From positions 9,117,388 through 9,181,387 of the forward strand of contig CM034406.1 of assembly GCA_019925095.2 (NCBI GenBank): a DNA stretch of 64,000 nucleotides. The letters are read 5' to 3'. Below, piece by piece: positions 44,378 through 63,110 of the stretch. Below the pieces are notes generated by a model. That model was not told the DNA's origin. It worked only from the letters and a program-made list of their open reading frames with translations, and searched no databases. Positions within the stretch are counted from its first letter, which is position 1; each line of letters begins with the position of its first letter. This stretch comes from Dendrolimus kikuchii (lineage: Eukaryota; Arthropoda; Insecta; Lepidoptera; Lasiocampidae). The translations under genes were made by a program, and so were the position numbers.

Positions 44378-46765
44378 ATGAGTAAAGTAAATAGGAGTGG
44401 GACGCGGGAAGTGATTTTCAAAGTTTTCCAGCAATGTTTAGCGGAGTACGAAGCTGGACGAATTTTGTGTGATTTGGACGATATTTATGGGCGAACAGCA
44501 TCTATGACTGGTATGTAATCGTGTTATTGTTTGTTTTTAATCTGCCTGAAGTTAAAATTTACTGAATTTACGGTTTGGAGAGCGAAAAAAGGCATTGTTT
44601 ACATTGCAGATTTTTAGGTTAGATTGACATTGTAAGTAGGTCATAATTAAAGTACGACCATAATTTTTGATACATAGGGATGGTACAACTCAGTCCATTC
44701 ATTTTTTCTACCAATTCTGAATTTGAATTAATTGCTTCATATCAATAAGATACTATTCCATTCGTTTATGTACATTCCTTTTTACTACTTATGTGGTTTA
44801 TTCTGTTTTTACTCCTTTTTTCAGGAAAATCTGTGAGTACGGTTAGGCGGATAGTCAACGAAGGTCTTAAAAATGATGGAAAGTTTGAAACTCCAGGGAA
44901 ACACAGGAAAGGCCGGCCAAAGAAAGAAATGGATGATTTTAATATTTGTGCACTGCGGCAAAAAATCCAGTTCTTTTACACAGTGCAAAAAGAGGTAATA
45001 TTTTTTGTCTTTAGTTGCATGTTTTTGTGTGTATGTCTAAAAAGGCAACATTTAGCATACCAAATTTATTGTATGGTACAGTGAGATGCACAATCAATGG
45101 AACCTTTTGATATTTCAGGTACCGACGCTCAGAAAATTGCAGGTGATCGCCAGAACTGACCTGGACTTTGATTGTAGTCTTGAAGTTCTCCGTAAAATTT
45201 TAAAAGCAATAGGGTTTACCTACAAGAAATGCCAAAATAATAGAAAGGCTCTAATCGAACAATCTCATATTGCTGCAAAGCGAGAAGAATACTTGGCGAT
45301 CATAAACAAAAATCGAGATTTGCCAGAAGAATTAAGAAAAGACATAATTTATCTCGATGAGAGCTACATTCACTCTTCATATAAGGTAAAGCTTGTTCTT
45401 ATTGTGTACATACCTATAATTTTTGTTTTAGAAAATTTACAATCAATAATCATGCTTTGTCACACATTACATGTCCTATCCTGATTTTAATATTATAAAC
45501 TAGCTTCCGCCCGCGACTCCGCTTGCGTTGAATTTTAGAGTTTCAGTTTATCCCCTATTTCTCCCCTTAGGGGAGGAATTTCCAAAAATCCTTTCTTAGT
45601 GCTACCTTACACTCCCCAAGGAACATACGTGCCAAATTTCAGCTTCTTGCATTCAGTAGTTTCGGCTGTGCGTTGTCTGTCAGTCATTCAGTCAGTAACG
45701 CAAGAGTTTTATATATACAGAAGAGTTTTATATATACAGATGTGAAAGTTTGTCTGTCTATTTGTTATTTCATAAATCAAAATTTTGCGTGAAATTTGGC
45801 ATACGAGTGACTGGGAGACGGATTTTAGGCTACTTTTTATCCCACGAGAACATAAAATACTTGGCAATACCGCGGGTGAATGTTAGTTGACGAAATGACA
45901 ATAAATAAGAATATAATATAATATTGTTTATTTTCCCACCAGGTCACAAAATGTTGGCAGTCTTTAAACATCAAAGGTGTCACAAAAGACATATCCAAGG
46001 GAAAGCGGTATATAATAGTCCATGCTGGAAGCGAAAAGGGGTTTGTGCCAAACTGCCTCCTTATATTCACCGGTAAAAATAAACTCGAGGACTACCACTC
46101 TGAAATGAATGGGCATAACTTTACCAAGTGGGTGAAAGAAAAACTAATACCTAATCTTCACGAGCCTTCGATCATTGTAATGGATAATGCGCCCTACCAC
46201 TCCGTCGTGACAAACAAGGCTCCCACCTCTAATTCCCGCATAGACGAGATAAAACTTTGGCTATTAGAGAACAATATTGATTTTGACCCGACACTTAGGA
46301 AGCCAAATTTCCTAATTTTAGTAAAAAAAACAAAATCCTAGCCCCATCTATGCCATTGATGATCTTTTAGGAGAATATGGTCACACAGTGGTACGGCTTC
46401 CGCCGTATCACTGTGATTTAAACCCTATTGAGCTTATTTGGGCTAAGCTGAAACAAAAAGTAGCAGCACGAAATGTTGGGTCATGTGACGTGAAGCAGCT
46501 TACTGAAGAGGCCTTCAACAGCATCACACCTGAGATATGGAAAAACTGCTGCCATCACGTCCAGACGCTGGAAAAAGAGTACTACGAGCGAGGACATCGC
46601 CTGTATCAAGACATAGACGAATTGATTATTCGCTTAGGCGATGATAGTAGCAGTGATGACAGCAGCTGCTGTAGTGATGACAGCGCTGCTGATGAAAGTG
46701 GCAATAAATTATTCCTTGATATTGAATATTTGGAATCTGATGATGAGTCAGATGAGAGAGAGTGA
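44378..46765 (+). pseudogene. Intron-containing DDE transposase-derived gene (Tc1/mariner superfamily, long D-E spacing), one frameshift
   Basis: Four exons, 44378-44510, 44825-44994, 45119-45385 and 45943-46765, with proper GT-AG sites and phases. It would code about 463 aa but for one extra base in an A8 run near 46323-46330. Seen: N-terminal helix-turn-helix-like region (ASMTGKSVSTVRRIVNEG) with basic KGRPKK; first catalytic Asp in IIYLDESYIHSS; second Asp in IIVMDNAPYHS; catalytic Glu in YHCDLNPIELIWAKLK; and an acidic Ser/Asp-rich C-terminus. About 81 residues separate the last Asp and Glu, far more than the 34-37 of typical Tc1/mariner, and like the group I recall as DD82E (Sailor). No terminal inverted repeats were found. 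It could be a domesticated gene with a sequencing error in the homopolymer, or a recently broken transposon. Intron 3 contains an old LINE tail. Confidence 0.8.
45495..45890 (+). repeat. LINE tail relic in intron 3 of the DDE gene
   Basis: CTAGCTTCCGCCCGCGACTC at the start, CCAAATTTCAGCTTCTTGCA, a short duplication GAAGAGTTTTATATATACAG, then TTTGGCATACGAGTGACTGG. It makes up most of that 557-bp intron. Confidence 0.6.
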
Positions 46766-46860
46766 TTAATAATTTTTTTAACTATAATTATTTTATTTTG
46801 GTTCTGTAAAAAATATGTATATGTACTAATGTGTCTTATTTATTTACTCATTTTATTTAA

Positions 46861-47225
46861 ACGGAGTCCCTAGCCTTTGTCCCAACTACTTTGGGGTCGG
46901 CATTCAATCTAACCAGATTCGGCCAAACATCAGTATTTTACACAAAGCGACTGCCTTCTGAACTCCACAACCCAGAACGAGGCTATACGATGTTCAATGG
47001 TTAGACCAAATGTCGGAGATTTTTGGCTACTGGGAGTCTGACTACCCGTAAGTTACGGGTAGGTTACTTTGACAACCGGGACCGATGGCTTAACGTGTTC
47101 TCCGAGGCACGGAGGAAACTCAAGATGTTAAGGCCACCCATCCCAGACCAACCACGGCAAGCGTTGCTTAACCTTGATAACGACGGATCATTCTGGCCGT
47201 AACTGTCCCACGAGCTCCTCGTACT
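46861..47225 (+). repeat. Lepidopteran interspersed repeat (LINE-derived)
   Basis: CAACTACTTTGGGGTCGGCA, TTTTACACAAAGCGACTGCC, CTACTGGGAGTCTGACTACC and GACAACCGGGACCGATGGCT, in an order I recognise from many moth genomes. No open frame. It lies between the DDE gene and the HP1 start region. Confidence 0.65.
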
Positions 47226-47361
47226 TATATGTATATATATTATTATTACCTCATACATATTATATTACTTAAACGAACTATTAGTACCAAATCGTTTTTA
47301 TCACACTATAAAGAGTTGCTACATGCACGACAGCAGCGCCATCATTTATTTTCTATGGAAA

Positions 47362-47457
47362 TATATATAAGTTTTCTCTGTGGTTGAAATTAAAATCGGA
47401 GTCAGTGTTGTGTTGTTTCACTATTGCCGGTGGATTTTTCCGATAACATACGATAAG
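47362..47457 (+). promoter_or_regulatory. HP1: Candidate HP1 promoter and non-coding first exon
   Basis: TATATATAAG at 47362-47371 is followed about 35 bp later by an initiator-like TCAGTG (47402) and an exon-like stretch that ends in a good donor AAG/GTAGAA at 47458. It would splice to the acceptor just before the HP1 ATG at 49484. Inference only; a transcript would decide. Confidence 0.3.
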
Positions 47458-49483
47458 GTAGAATTATTGTATAAATTATATTGAGATTTGGATGAATGGG
47501 TAAAAGTTTTGTAATTTAGCTTTAATTCTGAAGCTTACTCTTGTAAATACGAGAACCAGAATGCTGTGCTACCCGAAGCTTCAATGCAATCAAAATGGCG
47601 GGATGTCTCGTTGAAGCATTTTTATTACTATGAATAACAACTAAGAATCTAGTAAGCTTTTCTTTTTAAATTCTTCTATACACGTATAAGATAAACCAAT
47701 TGTAATGAAATGCCCAATTTATGAATTTAGTTTATTATCAAGCATAACCACGTTTTCTCAAGTTGATTTCTAAAGTATAGGGGTTACTATCTCCACTCCA
47801 TTCTATATACCCTGAATTTCAATTGATTTTGGCTTAGGTATAGTTTTACTGTGCATTTATTTATTATGAACAGATACAAACTTTTTTAAATACAGGTTAG
47901 AAGGCTAAGACTGGTGCGAAGCTAAAGGGAGCGTTTAAACTTTACAATAGTAGTCACTGAATTTCAAGTAGTGGGGGGGACCGGGGGAGGAGTACTCCTT
48001 TCTGCGACCCCCATATCTAGGAGACATGTACTTATTGAGATTTTTTTTGTAAACATTACTTATTTTTTACACTAATGATGTACTTATTTCTTATAGTTTC
48101 AAGACGAGAAATGTAGAAGAAAGGTAGTGGTTAATGTAAAAAACATTTAAAAGAGTCTAAAAATGCAGACTAAAGCTCACAAGTCGAGTGAGCGAAGTGA
48201 GCGTGCAATGTCAGTGGTCAGCAAGTGTCAGAACCGATTTTAGCCATTGTTTAAATAATGAACAATTACTAAATGGTAACCAGTCGCGTTGGTCTATAGA
48301 TTAACATAAACTAACCAATTCGCCATTTTAGTCACTGGTTGTGACTTTCGATCACCCCTCATAAACTTAGTGGCTATAAATAAACCTTAAGAATATCCCT
48401 AACTCAAATCATCATTAATTTACATCCTGTTTATCTTTATAACACCCACATATTCAGATAAAGGATTTCACCAAAATCCAAAGCTAAGCAATGCAATTGA
48501 TGTCCAGTGAGAAAGCCAGTCAACATAAAAATAATCATTATAACCAAAACAGTGCAAGTCGAAAAAGCCAAAGCAAAACATAAATTACATTCATATAACT
48601 AAAAGAGCAATGGAATAAAAAAAGCAGCAAATAGTGTATAGCAAATTATACATAGATTTTTTAATAAAAAGAATACAATTAAAAACATAGGTACTACTAA
48701 TTCAAACTTTCAATATATAAGCAAAAAAAAAAATCCATTTTTCGTATTTAAAAATCAATATTATTGACATATCAAATGATTTTCTTATTTAAAAAACGAT
48801 ATTATTGACATATCAAATTGTTAACATTTATCGTCATAAAATAAAAAAAAAGTGACAGTACTATGATTTAATATTATGAACTTTAAAATTATAATAACTC
48901 TACTCATTTTTTAGTTTAGTATACTCTTTTACTAAACTAAAAAACAGTTTTATTGTTTATATAATAGGTGTAAGTGTGTTCCTAAACACAAATAAACTTT
49001 TTTATCAACAAAAGTGACATAACCTTGTTAATCAAACATATTTTGGTTTTTCCCATTATTCATTCAAAATTTGTTGGTGGACCCTAAAAATGTGTTTCCT
49101 AACCCAAATAACAGGTCTAGTGTCTATATATAAGGTGTATGTATACCCCTAAACTTAATTTCCCTTAATCTCATGCCAGTCTGTGCAAAAGTTCAGCCAA
49201 AGGGGCCCCCGCGCCTTAGCCTTCGTGGTTATTTTTTTCTATAACCACCCAAAATTCACTTTATATCTCAAATAAATAAATTTGCCCTATAACTTATACC
49301 ACATCCTAGCTTTTTTTTTCTTAAAATTAGATAGGTATTCTTAAACTAGTGTCAGATCTGCAGTGCTATGTCCATTCATGACTGAACTTGACAATGTTTA
49401 TAAATACCAGATTATAGAAAATACCTTAATTTTTGTACTATAGTAAAGTTATAAACATTTTTATAATATTTTTTGCATAAAGA
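47458..49483 (+). other. Putative HP1 5'UTR intron
   Basis: AT-rich. 48270-48360 shares TCACTGGTYGYGAC and neighbouring blocks with 25220-25290, so a repeat relic is present there. Short near-duplicates AATATTATTGACATATCAAA lie at about 48760 and 48805. Confidence 0.4.
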
Positions 49484-55664
<6,181 letters not shown>

Positions 55665-55774
55665 ATCTTTTCTGGGTATGTTATGTTTTAACTAATTTTT
55701 TATCATAAATATTACAAAAAAAATTCATTCAGTTACATATGAAATGATGCATGATCCTTTACTACAAAGGAATA

Positions 55775-56080
55775 GTTTAACCACCTGGATGAGTGTTTTG
55801 TCGAGCAGGCTTATACACAGTAGTATAACAAGAAACATAATATTTATAAAGATTTTGAGCAAAGTCAACTAAAATAGAGTAATTTGCATAAATAAATCCA
55901 TGGGGATATGCAATGAGCTCCCAGTTATAGTTTTTTTGAAAATGGTGTGTTAAAATTTCTTTAAGGCCAGCAGCACATTGGTGAGAACACCTCTGGTGTT
56001 GCAAACTTCGATAGGTGACAATAACCACTTTCTATCAGGTGGGCCAACAATTTGTCTGCTGTATTTTCACAATATAAAAA
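55775..56080 (+). repeat. Diverged member of the SINE-like family with internal insertion
   Basis: Begins ACCACCTGGATGAGTGTTTT and ends GTTGCAAACTTCGATAGGTG ... CAGGTGGGCCAACAATTTG. About 150 bp of unrelated AT-rich sequence separates the two ends. Just downstream of the HP1 stop. Confidence 0.6.
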
Positions 56081-58700
56081 ATTATTTAAAATATTTTTAA
56101 TTTTTGTCATAAGAAACAATTGCAGTGCCCAGCCTCAATTTTAATTTTGTAGGTAGTAACTACAGCTTAGAACTTGTATTTTTGAATTATTTGCTCAACT
56201 TTGTAGGTGTAGTTAAAGTTTGTATATGACTACTCTGTCCTTGATTGCTTGCAAAGGAAATGATATAAATCAAGGGGTAGTAAGTAGATTATCTTGTTTC
56301 ATAAGGACTAAAGTTTGTGAAGTGCATATAGTTGTGTGTAGTACTAAGCAACAACTAGTATTAATTCAATTATGACTACAGAATCCTTTCTAAGAAGGTG
56401 AAATACACATGTAAACAAAGACACTTTCTCATTTATATGTATGATCAGAATTGTATGGTTTGAATTATAAATATCTGTTTCAGATTCCACATACAAGTGA
56501 GGTGAATGGATGATTTCATAGTGACTATAAATAACTTAAAGGAAGTTATTGACTATTATGTTGTTTATATTTTCATTCCATTTGTTTTCAAAATCGTTAT
56601 TGTAAACTATGTCCCAGTGAAACTAATCTCAGAACTACAAACAAAGTAATAATGCTGAACTATTTTACTACTGTGTAATATGAGTAAAACTTAAGTGCAT
56701 CTTTGAAGTTTGTACATGTCATGACCAGAATACAATTACAATGTTTACTAGGGGTGCATTCCTCTTGTAGCTCACAACACTCAAAATGCTCCTTCAGCCG
56801 TTCCACATAGCAACCACAGCCGTTATGGTTGCCGCGAAAACTTCACTAATGCCATCATAATTGTTGATCATGTAGCGCTCACAACGACCCACCCATGTCA
56901 ACAGGTGGGTTGAAGTAGGCGTTAACCACAGAGCATTAATTCTTTCTATCGATCCATACAGCAATCAATGAAATTTGTGTATTTCGTCGGTAATGACAGC
57001 AATACTCTATAACTTGTTACAATTAAGTTTATGATTGTAATACCGACAAACAAGTGAAACGGAAAAAATCGCAGTCGTGAGCGTGAGCGTTCTGATTCCA
57101 AGGGGAATGTAGCCTAGGAGGTATGTAGAGCTGAAAGGGGAGTTTTGTGCTCTCACTCTGCCACTATTCAGACTTACATGGCGTCTCTCGCAGGGCTGTC
57201 TGAACCATATTGGGAGCCAGGGCGCGAAAATCACTTTATGACCCTAGTCAATAATAAAGAATTTTTTTTAATATCTTGCTAATAATTTCAACATTAATTT
57301 AATTTTTGTAATAATAGGCTTGTACGTACATAATTGAGCAAGATGAATCTCAAGAAAGCTGCATGAGAAGCATTTGTAAATATACCTTTTATATGTTTAC
57401 AGTATAATGAATGTTTGTTTATTTAAATTCATTTATTTGCTTAAAACATAGTATATAAAATTTGCACGCTTCATATGCAAAACGTGAGTCTTGTTTCGGT
57501 ATGTTTCTTAAATTTAATTTGAGCTGACATACGAATACAAGACACGTTTTGCCTAGGTGTGCAAATTTTCTTTATTGTTGAGTAGTTTTCAAAAGTAGCA
57601 CATTACGCATGGTATACGTAGTGTAAGTATAAGGCGATCAACTTGCGCCCCGCCCGATTGCACACCTGGGTAAAGACGGCCCTTATCTTTCGCACTTTAT
57701 ACTGAGGGGTTTTAAAGAGTAACACTTTATTGGATCTGCAGAAACTCACGGAGCTAATTTCAGTTAGACTGGCATTTAAGTGTTGGGCATACTTATGTGT
57801 CTGGATTTTCGTGCGAATGTCGATACACATAATCTTTTATCGCGCTCTATCTGAAGTTCTGTTAGGCCTCATTGAGGGACATATTCAAGGCTTCTACAAG
57901 ACAATATAGTATTGTAAAATACTTCTAGCATTCTTTCTAAAAATTGCAGGTTATACTTTGATTTAAGTCAGTAATTTGCAGTGATTAAGTGCTGTTAAAA
58001 TTATAATAAAAAATTTATAAATTTTTTGGATTTAAGTTACACCTGTGAAACGTGTTGATGAGGTCTATAAGAAATGGTTACAGGTGTGGCTGTATAAAAT
58101 TAAGGTGTAGTATTAAGATATAAATTGTATAAGTAAATAAAATAAGTGACTAGTGCTACTTTGTAGTATTTTTTAAATGCTAATTATTCTTAAGATTTCG
58201 ATGGCAAGCCCAGCTTGAACACCTGTAAGTTTTGTTCGCGTAAGGTACGCGTAAGCGTCTAAAGCTAAGCGTGTGCTTCGATTAGAGAATACCGGACTGA
58301 TCCTTTCACAGCCGAGTCCGGTATTGAAAAATCGCGCGTGATCGTGCCTTAGAGGCTTACGTGTACCTTTGCGGACAAAACTTACATGTGTACAGGCCGC
58401 ATAACGCTTGTGTAGATGGTACCGACCACACACCATCAACACGCTGCTATTCTGTGCATTTCTGAGTAGGTATATGGGAAGTCGCTCAACCGTTACTCCT
58501 GTTCGACGGCGAAAGTGCGGCGGTGGCACTATGCACCACCAATTCCATTTCTTTATTTTCTCGATGACAGTTCTAATTTGATAGTTGTAGTGTTGTGACC
58601 AAATAAGTAATGATATCGATCGCATATATTTATTATGTTTTGAACAAAGACAAATACAACAATAAACAATTCAAATATATTTTTTCAAGCTGGGAACACT
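56081..58700. other. Region downstream of HP1
   Basis: HP1 3'UTR sequence, then intergenic. Blocks of even composition at 56760-56900, 57050-57230 and 58200-58540 look like decayed repeats or unrecognised elements. A 150-aa minus-strand frame at 58173-58625 has no motif I know. No gene can be supported. Confidence 0.4.
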
Positions 58701-58845
58701 CAATGGCCCACCGCCATTTTGTGTTTGTTTTAATCTGTCACTCGCAACAAGACGGTCGTGCTATATAGTCACTACATTTCTGTTCGCTGAGTTTTTTCAC
58801 ATTATCCATACGTTACGTTGTGTATTTTGTGTTCCTCCGTGTTGA

Positions 58846-59921
58846 TTGCTGCCCAGCTGTCAAATATCAGAATGCTTACAAGAATCTGTTCTGAAAAGGC
58901 AGGCGAGAGAACTGGTGATCAAGGTTCGTAATTACTTTGAAGCAGAGTATCAGAATGGTGGGCTGCTATTACCACTGTCGCAAGTGCGAGAGCGTGTTGC
59001 GGCCGCATTAGGAATTAGTGGACCTACTGTTTCAAAAATTACTACCGAAGCTTACGGTACAAGCGGCATGCAGGAAAATAAGCTTCGTACGCCGAAGAAA
59101 ATACGCCAACCGCGTCGTGTGACATCGGTTGACAACTTCGACGCTGACGCTATTCGCCGTCATATATATGACTATTACTTGCGCAAAGAAATTCCAACAC
59201 TTAAAAAACTTGTTGTTTCTTTACGTGAATGTGGTTTGTTCCATGGCCAAAAATCATCATTAAGCTTGGTTTTGAAAGAAATTGGATTTTATAATAAAAA
59301 AATGGGACAAACGTAAAATATTGATGGAGCATCACGACGTTGCTATGGCTCGCTGCGAATTTTTGATCAAAGCCAAAAAGATATCAGATTGGTCAAATGT
59401 TATTTTCACTGACGAGCCTTGTTTAAATGCAAACCACACAGTATCTGAGAACTGGACTGACGACACCGCCACTTCCACTAGTTCAGTATCAATGGGAAAA
59501 GGTGAACGCCTTATCATATGCAGGGTCTACGAAAGGATTCGTGTCAGATGCTTTACTGGCCTTTAAATCCAAGAAAACAGTGGACTACCACGAAGAAATG
59601 AACGCGGAGATTTACGAAGGATGGTTTAAAGAAATGGTGCAATCTCTGGAAGAACCGTCGATAATTATGATGGACAACGTTACATATCACTCCAGACAAA
59701 TTGATAAAATTGATTGATTGATGTTAGATTTATTAAAAAATGCATGTGCGGAAGTAACCGCCGAACACGGGAAAAAATTGTGAGAAGAACCCAAAACATT
59801 ATAGCGTCGGATTGGGAAATTCATGTGGCGGCATTCAATAATATAGAAGTATAGGAACTTATAATAAATGTTGGGGAGAGCTTATCGAGTGACAGTGACG
59901 ACTCATCAGATTTTGATTAAA
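58846..59921 (+). pseudogene. Broken intronless relative of the DDE transposase gene
   Basis: Same family as the gene at 44378, in one uninterrupted stretch where that gene has introns. Seen: QARELVIKVRNYFEAEYQ, a helix-turn-helix-like VRERVAAALGISGPTVSKI, first Asp in VIFTDEPCLNAN, second Asp in IIMMDNVTYHS, and an acidic tail SSDSDDSSDFD. Broken by at least two frameshifts (about 59300 and 59500-59560) and a stop near 59717. The segment that should carry the catalytic Glu (LPPYHC...NPIE) is missing, leaving an abrupt join to the C-terminal region. No ATG is found in frame at its start. Confidence 0.75.
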
Positions 59922-60850
<929 letters not shown>

Positions 60851-60884
60851 AGTCTTGCCGTAAATTGAGCGACACAAGCAAGAA

Positions 60885-61277
60885 CTGCGTGTCACGGAAA
60901 TGAATATGCTGCGATGGATGTGTGGAGTAAGGCGGAAAGACCGAGTCAGGAACTCCCGCATTCGCGGCAGTCTTCATGTCCGTGACATAGCAGACAAACT
61001 GCAAGAGTGTCACTTACGTTGGTACGGCCACGTTTTACGGAGACCGGCTAATTATGTGGGGAATAAATGTCTAGCCATGCCGCCTCCGCCAGGTCCCGGT
61101 CGAAGGGGAAGGGCTAAGAAATGTTGGCTTGAGGTGGTGAAGGATGACATGCGTACCAATGGTCTCAAAACGAGGGATGCTGAAGACCGCGCGAAGTGGA
61201 CTAGAAAAACTAGGAAAGCGGACCCTGGGCGTCGGAGTGAACGCTCCGAACGCAACCGGGAATTAACGCTCGGATGA
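60885..61277 (+). pseudogene. RTE-clade LINE ORF2 C-terminal fragment
   Basis: One open frame with [52 protein letters not shown] and a final RKADPGRR, all typical of the end of RTE ORF2. It begins directly after the (AT)n(GT)n tract and is cut off by the mariner at 61287. Not a host gene. Confidence 0.85.
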
Positions 61278-61286
61278 TGATAATGA

Positions 61287-62547
61287 GTCTTGTCATAAAT
61301 ATTGTAACAAAGAAATTTTTTTTCTATTGCAAATAACATTTATAAGTTTTACAGTGTGTTTGTTTAATACATAAATATAAAACATTTTAAAATATAAAAA
61401 GCTTATTAGAAGTGGTCTCCATTGGCTGCAATACAGTCCTTTAAACGTTGAGGCCAGTTATCAATAGAAGCACGCACTCTATCCATGGGAAAATTCTTCA
61501 CTGCCAATCGTATGGATTGTTTTAGGGACTCCAAATTATCATGGCGTTTAGAGCAAGCCGTACTCTCTAAAACTGACCATAAATCATAATCCAGCGGATT
61601 AAGATCGGGACTAGACGACCGCCAGTCTTCAGCTCTGAGGAATTCCGAAACGTTCGTTTCCAACCAAGACTGCGTGGACCGAGCTTAATGACGCGGCGCC
61701 GAGTTTTGCTGGAAGGACCATTCTTGGTTATTGAACATGGTGTTGTTAAGGGGCTTAACTACCTTCTCAAGAATGGTATCTTGATACACTTGTGCCGATG
61801 TTTTGATACCTTTCATAGCTAACACCTCACCAAACCATCACTGAAGACGGATAATGCCCATGTTGCACTCTGTCGACTAATTGAGAAGCTTCCTTAGAGC
61901 TTTGAGCATAAATACGTTCATTTTCTTTGTTAAAATGTTGCTCAATTGTAAAAAATTTCTCATACGTAAACAAAAATTTTCTGTGACCTCCCTTTGCGTA
62001 CCGCTTCAGTAGTTGTTTCGATTTTACCGATTCTATTTAAATTATTAGTTAAGAAATGACCAGTACGTCTCTTATAGGCTGCAAGTCCTAAGTCATCTTT
62101 TAAAATACGCGACATGGTCCTAGGTGATATCTTCATCTCCCGTAATAAAATCTTTTGCTTTCGGACAGGATTTCTTCGAATTGTTTCCCTTACTGCTTTG
62201 ACCACCTTTTTCGTACAAACACTACGTGGACGGCCAGATATTTTTCTGTCACAAACAGAGGAGGTCTCATTGTACCCATTAATAGCCCCGTACACAAACA
62301 TTTGACTAATACCAAACGTATGGAGTTTTTCAAAATTGCATTTGGCTCCATACCTACTTTGTGTAATGCAATCACAGCGATTCGGTTCTCTTTATCGCCC
62401 CACTCCATTTTAATATCGTACAATATTGTACAATGTATTGGCGCCAAAATGAGAAAACACAATGAACAATCATATAAAAATGACAGATTCCAAATTCAAA
62501 TGTAATATTTTGTTTCTTTTTAATTGTAACAATATTTTTGGCCAGAC
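61287..62547 (-). mobile_element. maT-type mariner copy 2, degraded
   Basis: Same terminal repeats as copy 1 (left GTCTTGTCATAAATATTGTA). TA follows the right end at 62548-62549; the left target dinucleotide is now GA. It abuts the end of an RTE LINE remnant ending at 61277. Confidence 0.9.
61406..62408 (-). pseudogene. Degraded maT transposase, copy 2
   Basis: ATG at 62408-62406 (MEWGDKENR), stop at 61406-61408. It retains GRPRSVCTKK and SPDLNPLDYDLW, but has frameshifts near 62280-62320 and 61960, a deletion around the first Asp, and a stop in place of the Lys after the second-Asp motif (APRH then stop). Confidence 0.82.
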
Positions 62548-62754
62548 TAGGTATACACAATACCAGTTTCGTTTTTTTGGGATTAATTTAAAAATCACGA
62601 TAGATAGAAAACAATTTTATTTCTTAAAAGGTATTAATATTATTAGCAACAATGAATAATTGCCTGTTTCTTTATTATCTATATTCGTTCTTAGGTACTA
62701 TTATTTTCTGCTTGACAAATGCTCATCCCGGATATTGCTGGGGTCCACGTTCCT

Positions 62755-63110
62755 AAACTCTGATTTTTAATTACCTGGACTAAAGTTACAGCTCCGATCG
62801 ACTTTTTTTATGTTGCAAGCTTGGAACAACTCACCACTATTAGTTGAATCCTATAAAATTTTTGTAGGATTCAGGTCACAGTTTGATTCATGGCCGGTTC
62901 CTATATCTTACCCACCGTTCATTTACTGCACTATCAGTCTTTAAAACTTGATATACGCTCCATACAAGTAATGACAAAATTCAACCGATAGTAGGGCAAG
63001 CTAATGAGTAGTAAGATATAGGAACCGGCTTTTAACTCCCACAACTCATGAATCAAAAAAAGTCTATCTCAACTGACATTTTAGTCCAGGTAATAAAAAA
63101 TCAGAGTATA
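62755..63110. mobile_element. Foldback/TIR element with about 55-bp arms
   Basis: Left arm ACTCTGATTTTTAATTACCT then GGACTAAAGTTACAGCTCCG; the right arm is its inverse with a few changes (TTTAGTCCAGGTAATAAAAA, TCAGAGT). Inner TTGATTCATG/CATGAATCAA pairs extend the symmetry. Family not assigned. Confidence 0.75.
62893..63029. mobile_element. MITE with GCCGGTTCCTATATCTTAC ends, copy 2
   Basis: Perfect 19-bp terminal repeats GCCGGTTCCTATATCTTAC. It sits in the middle of a longer inverted-repeat element (62755-63110). Confidence 0.85.

Noticed and set aside
47064..47258. 64-aa minus-strand frame
   Set aside because: Lies within a known type of dispersed LINE-derived repeat.
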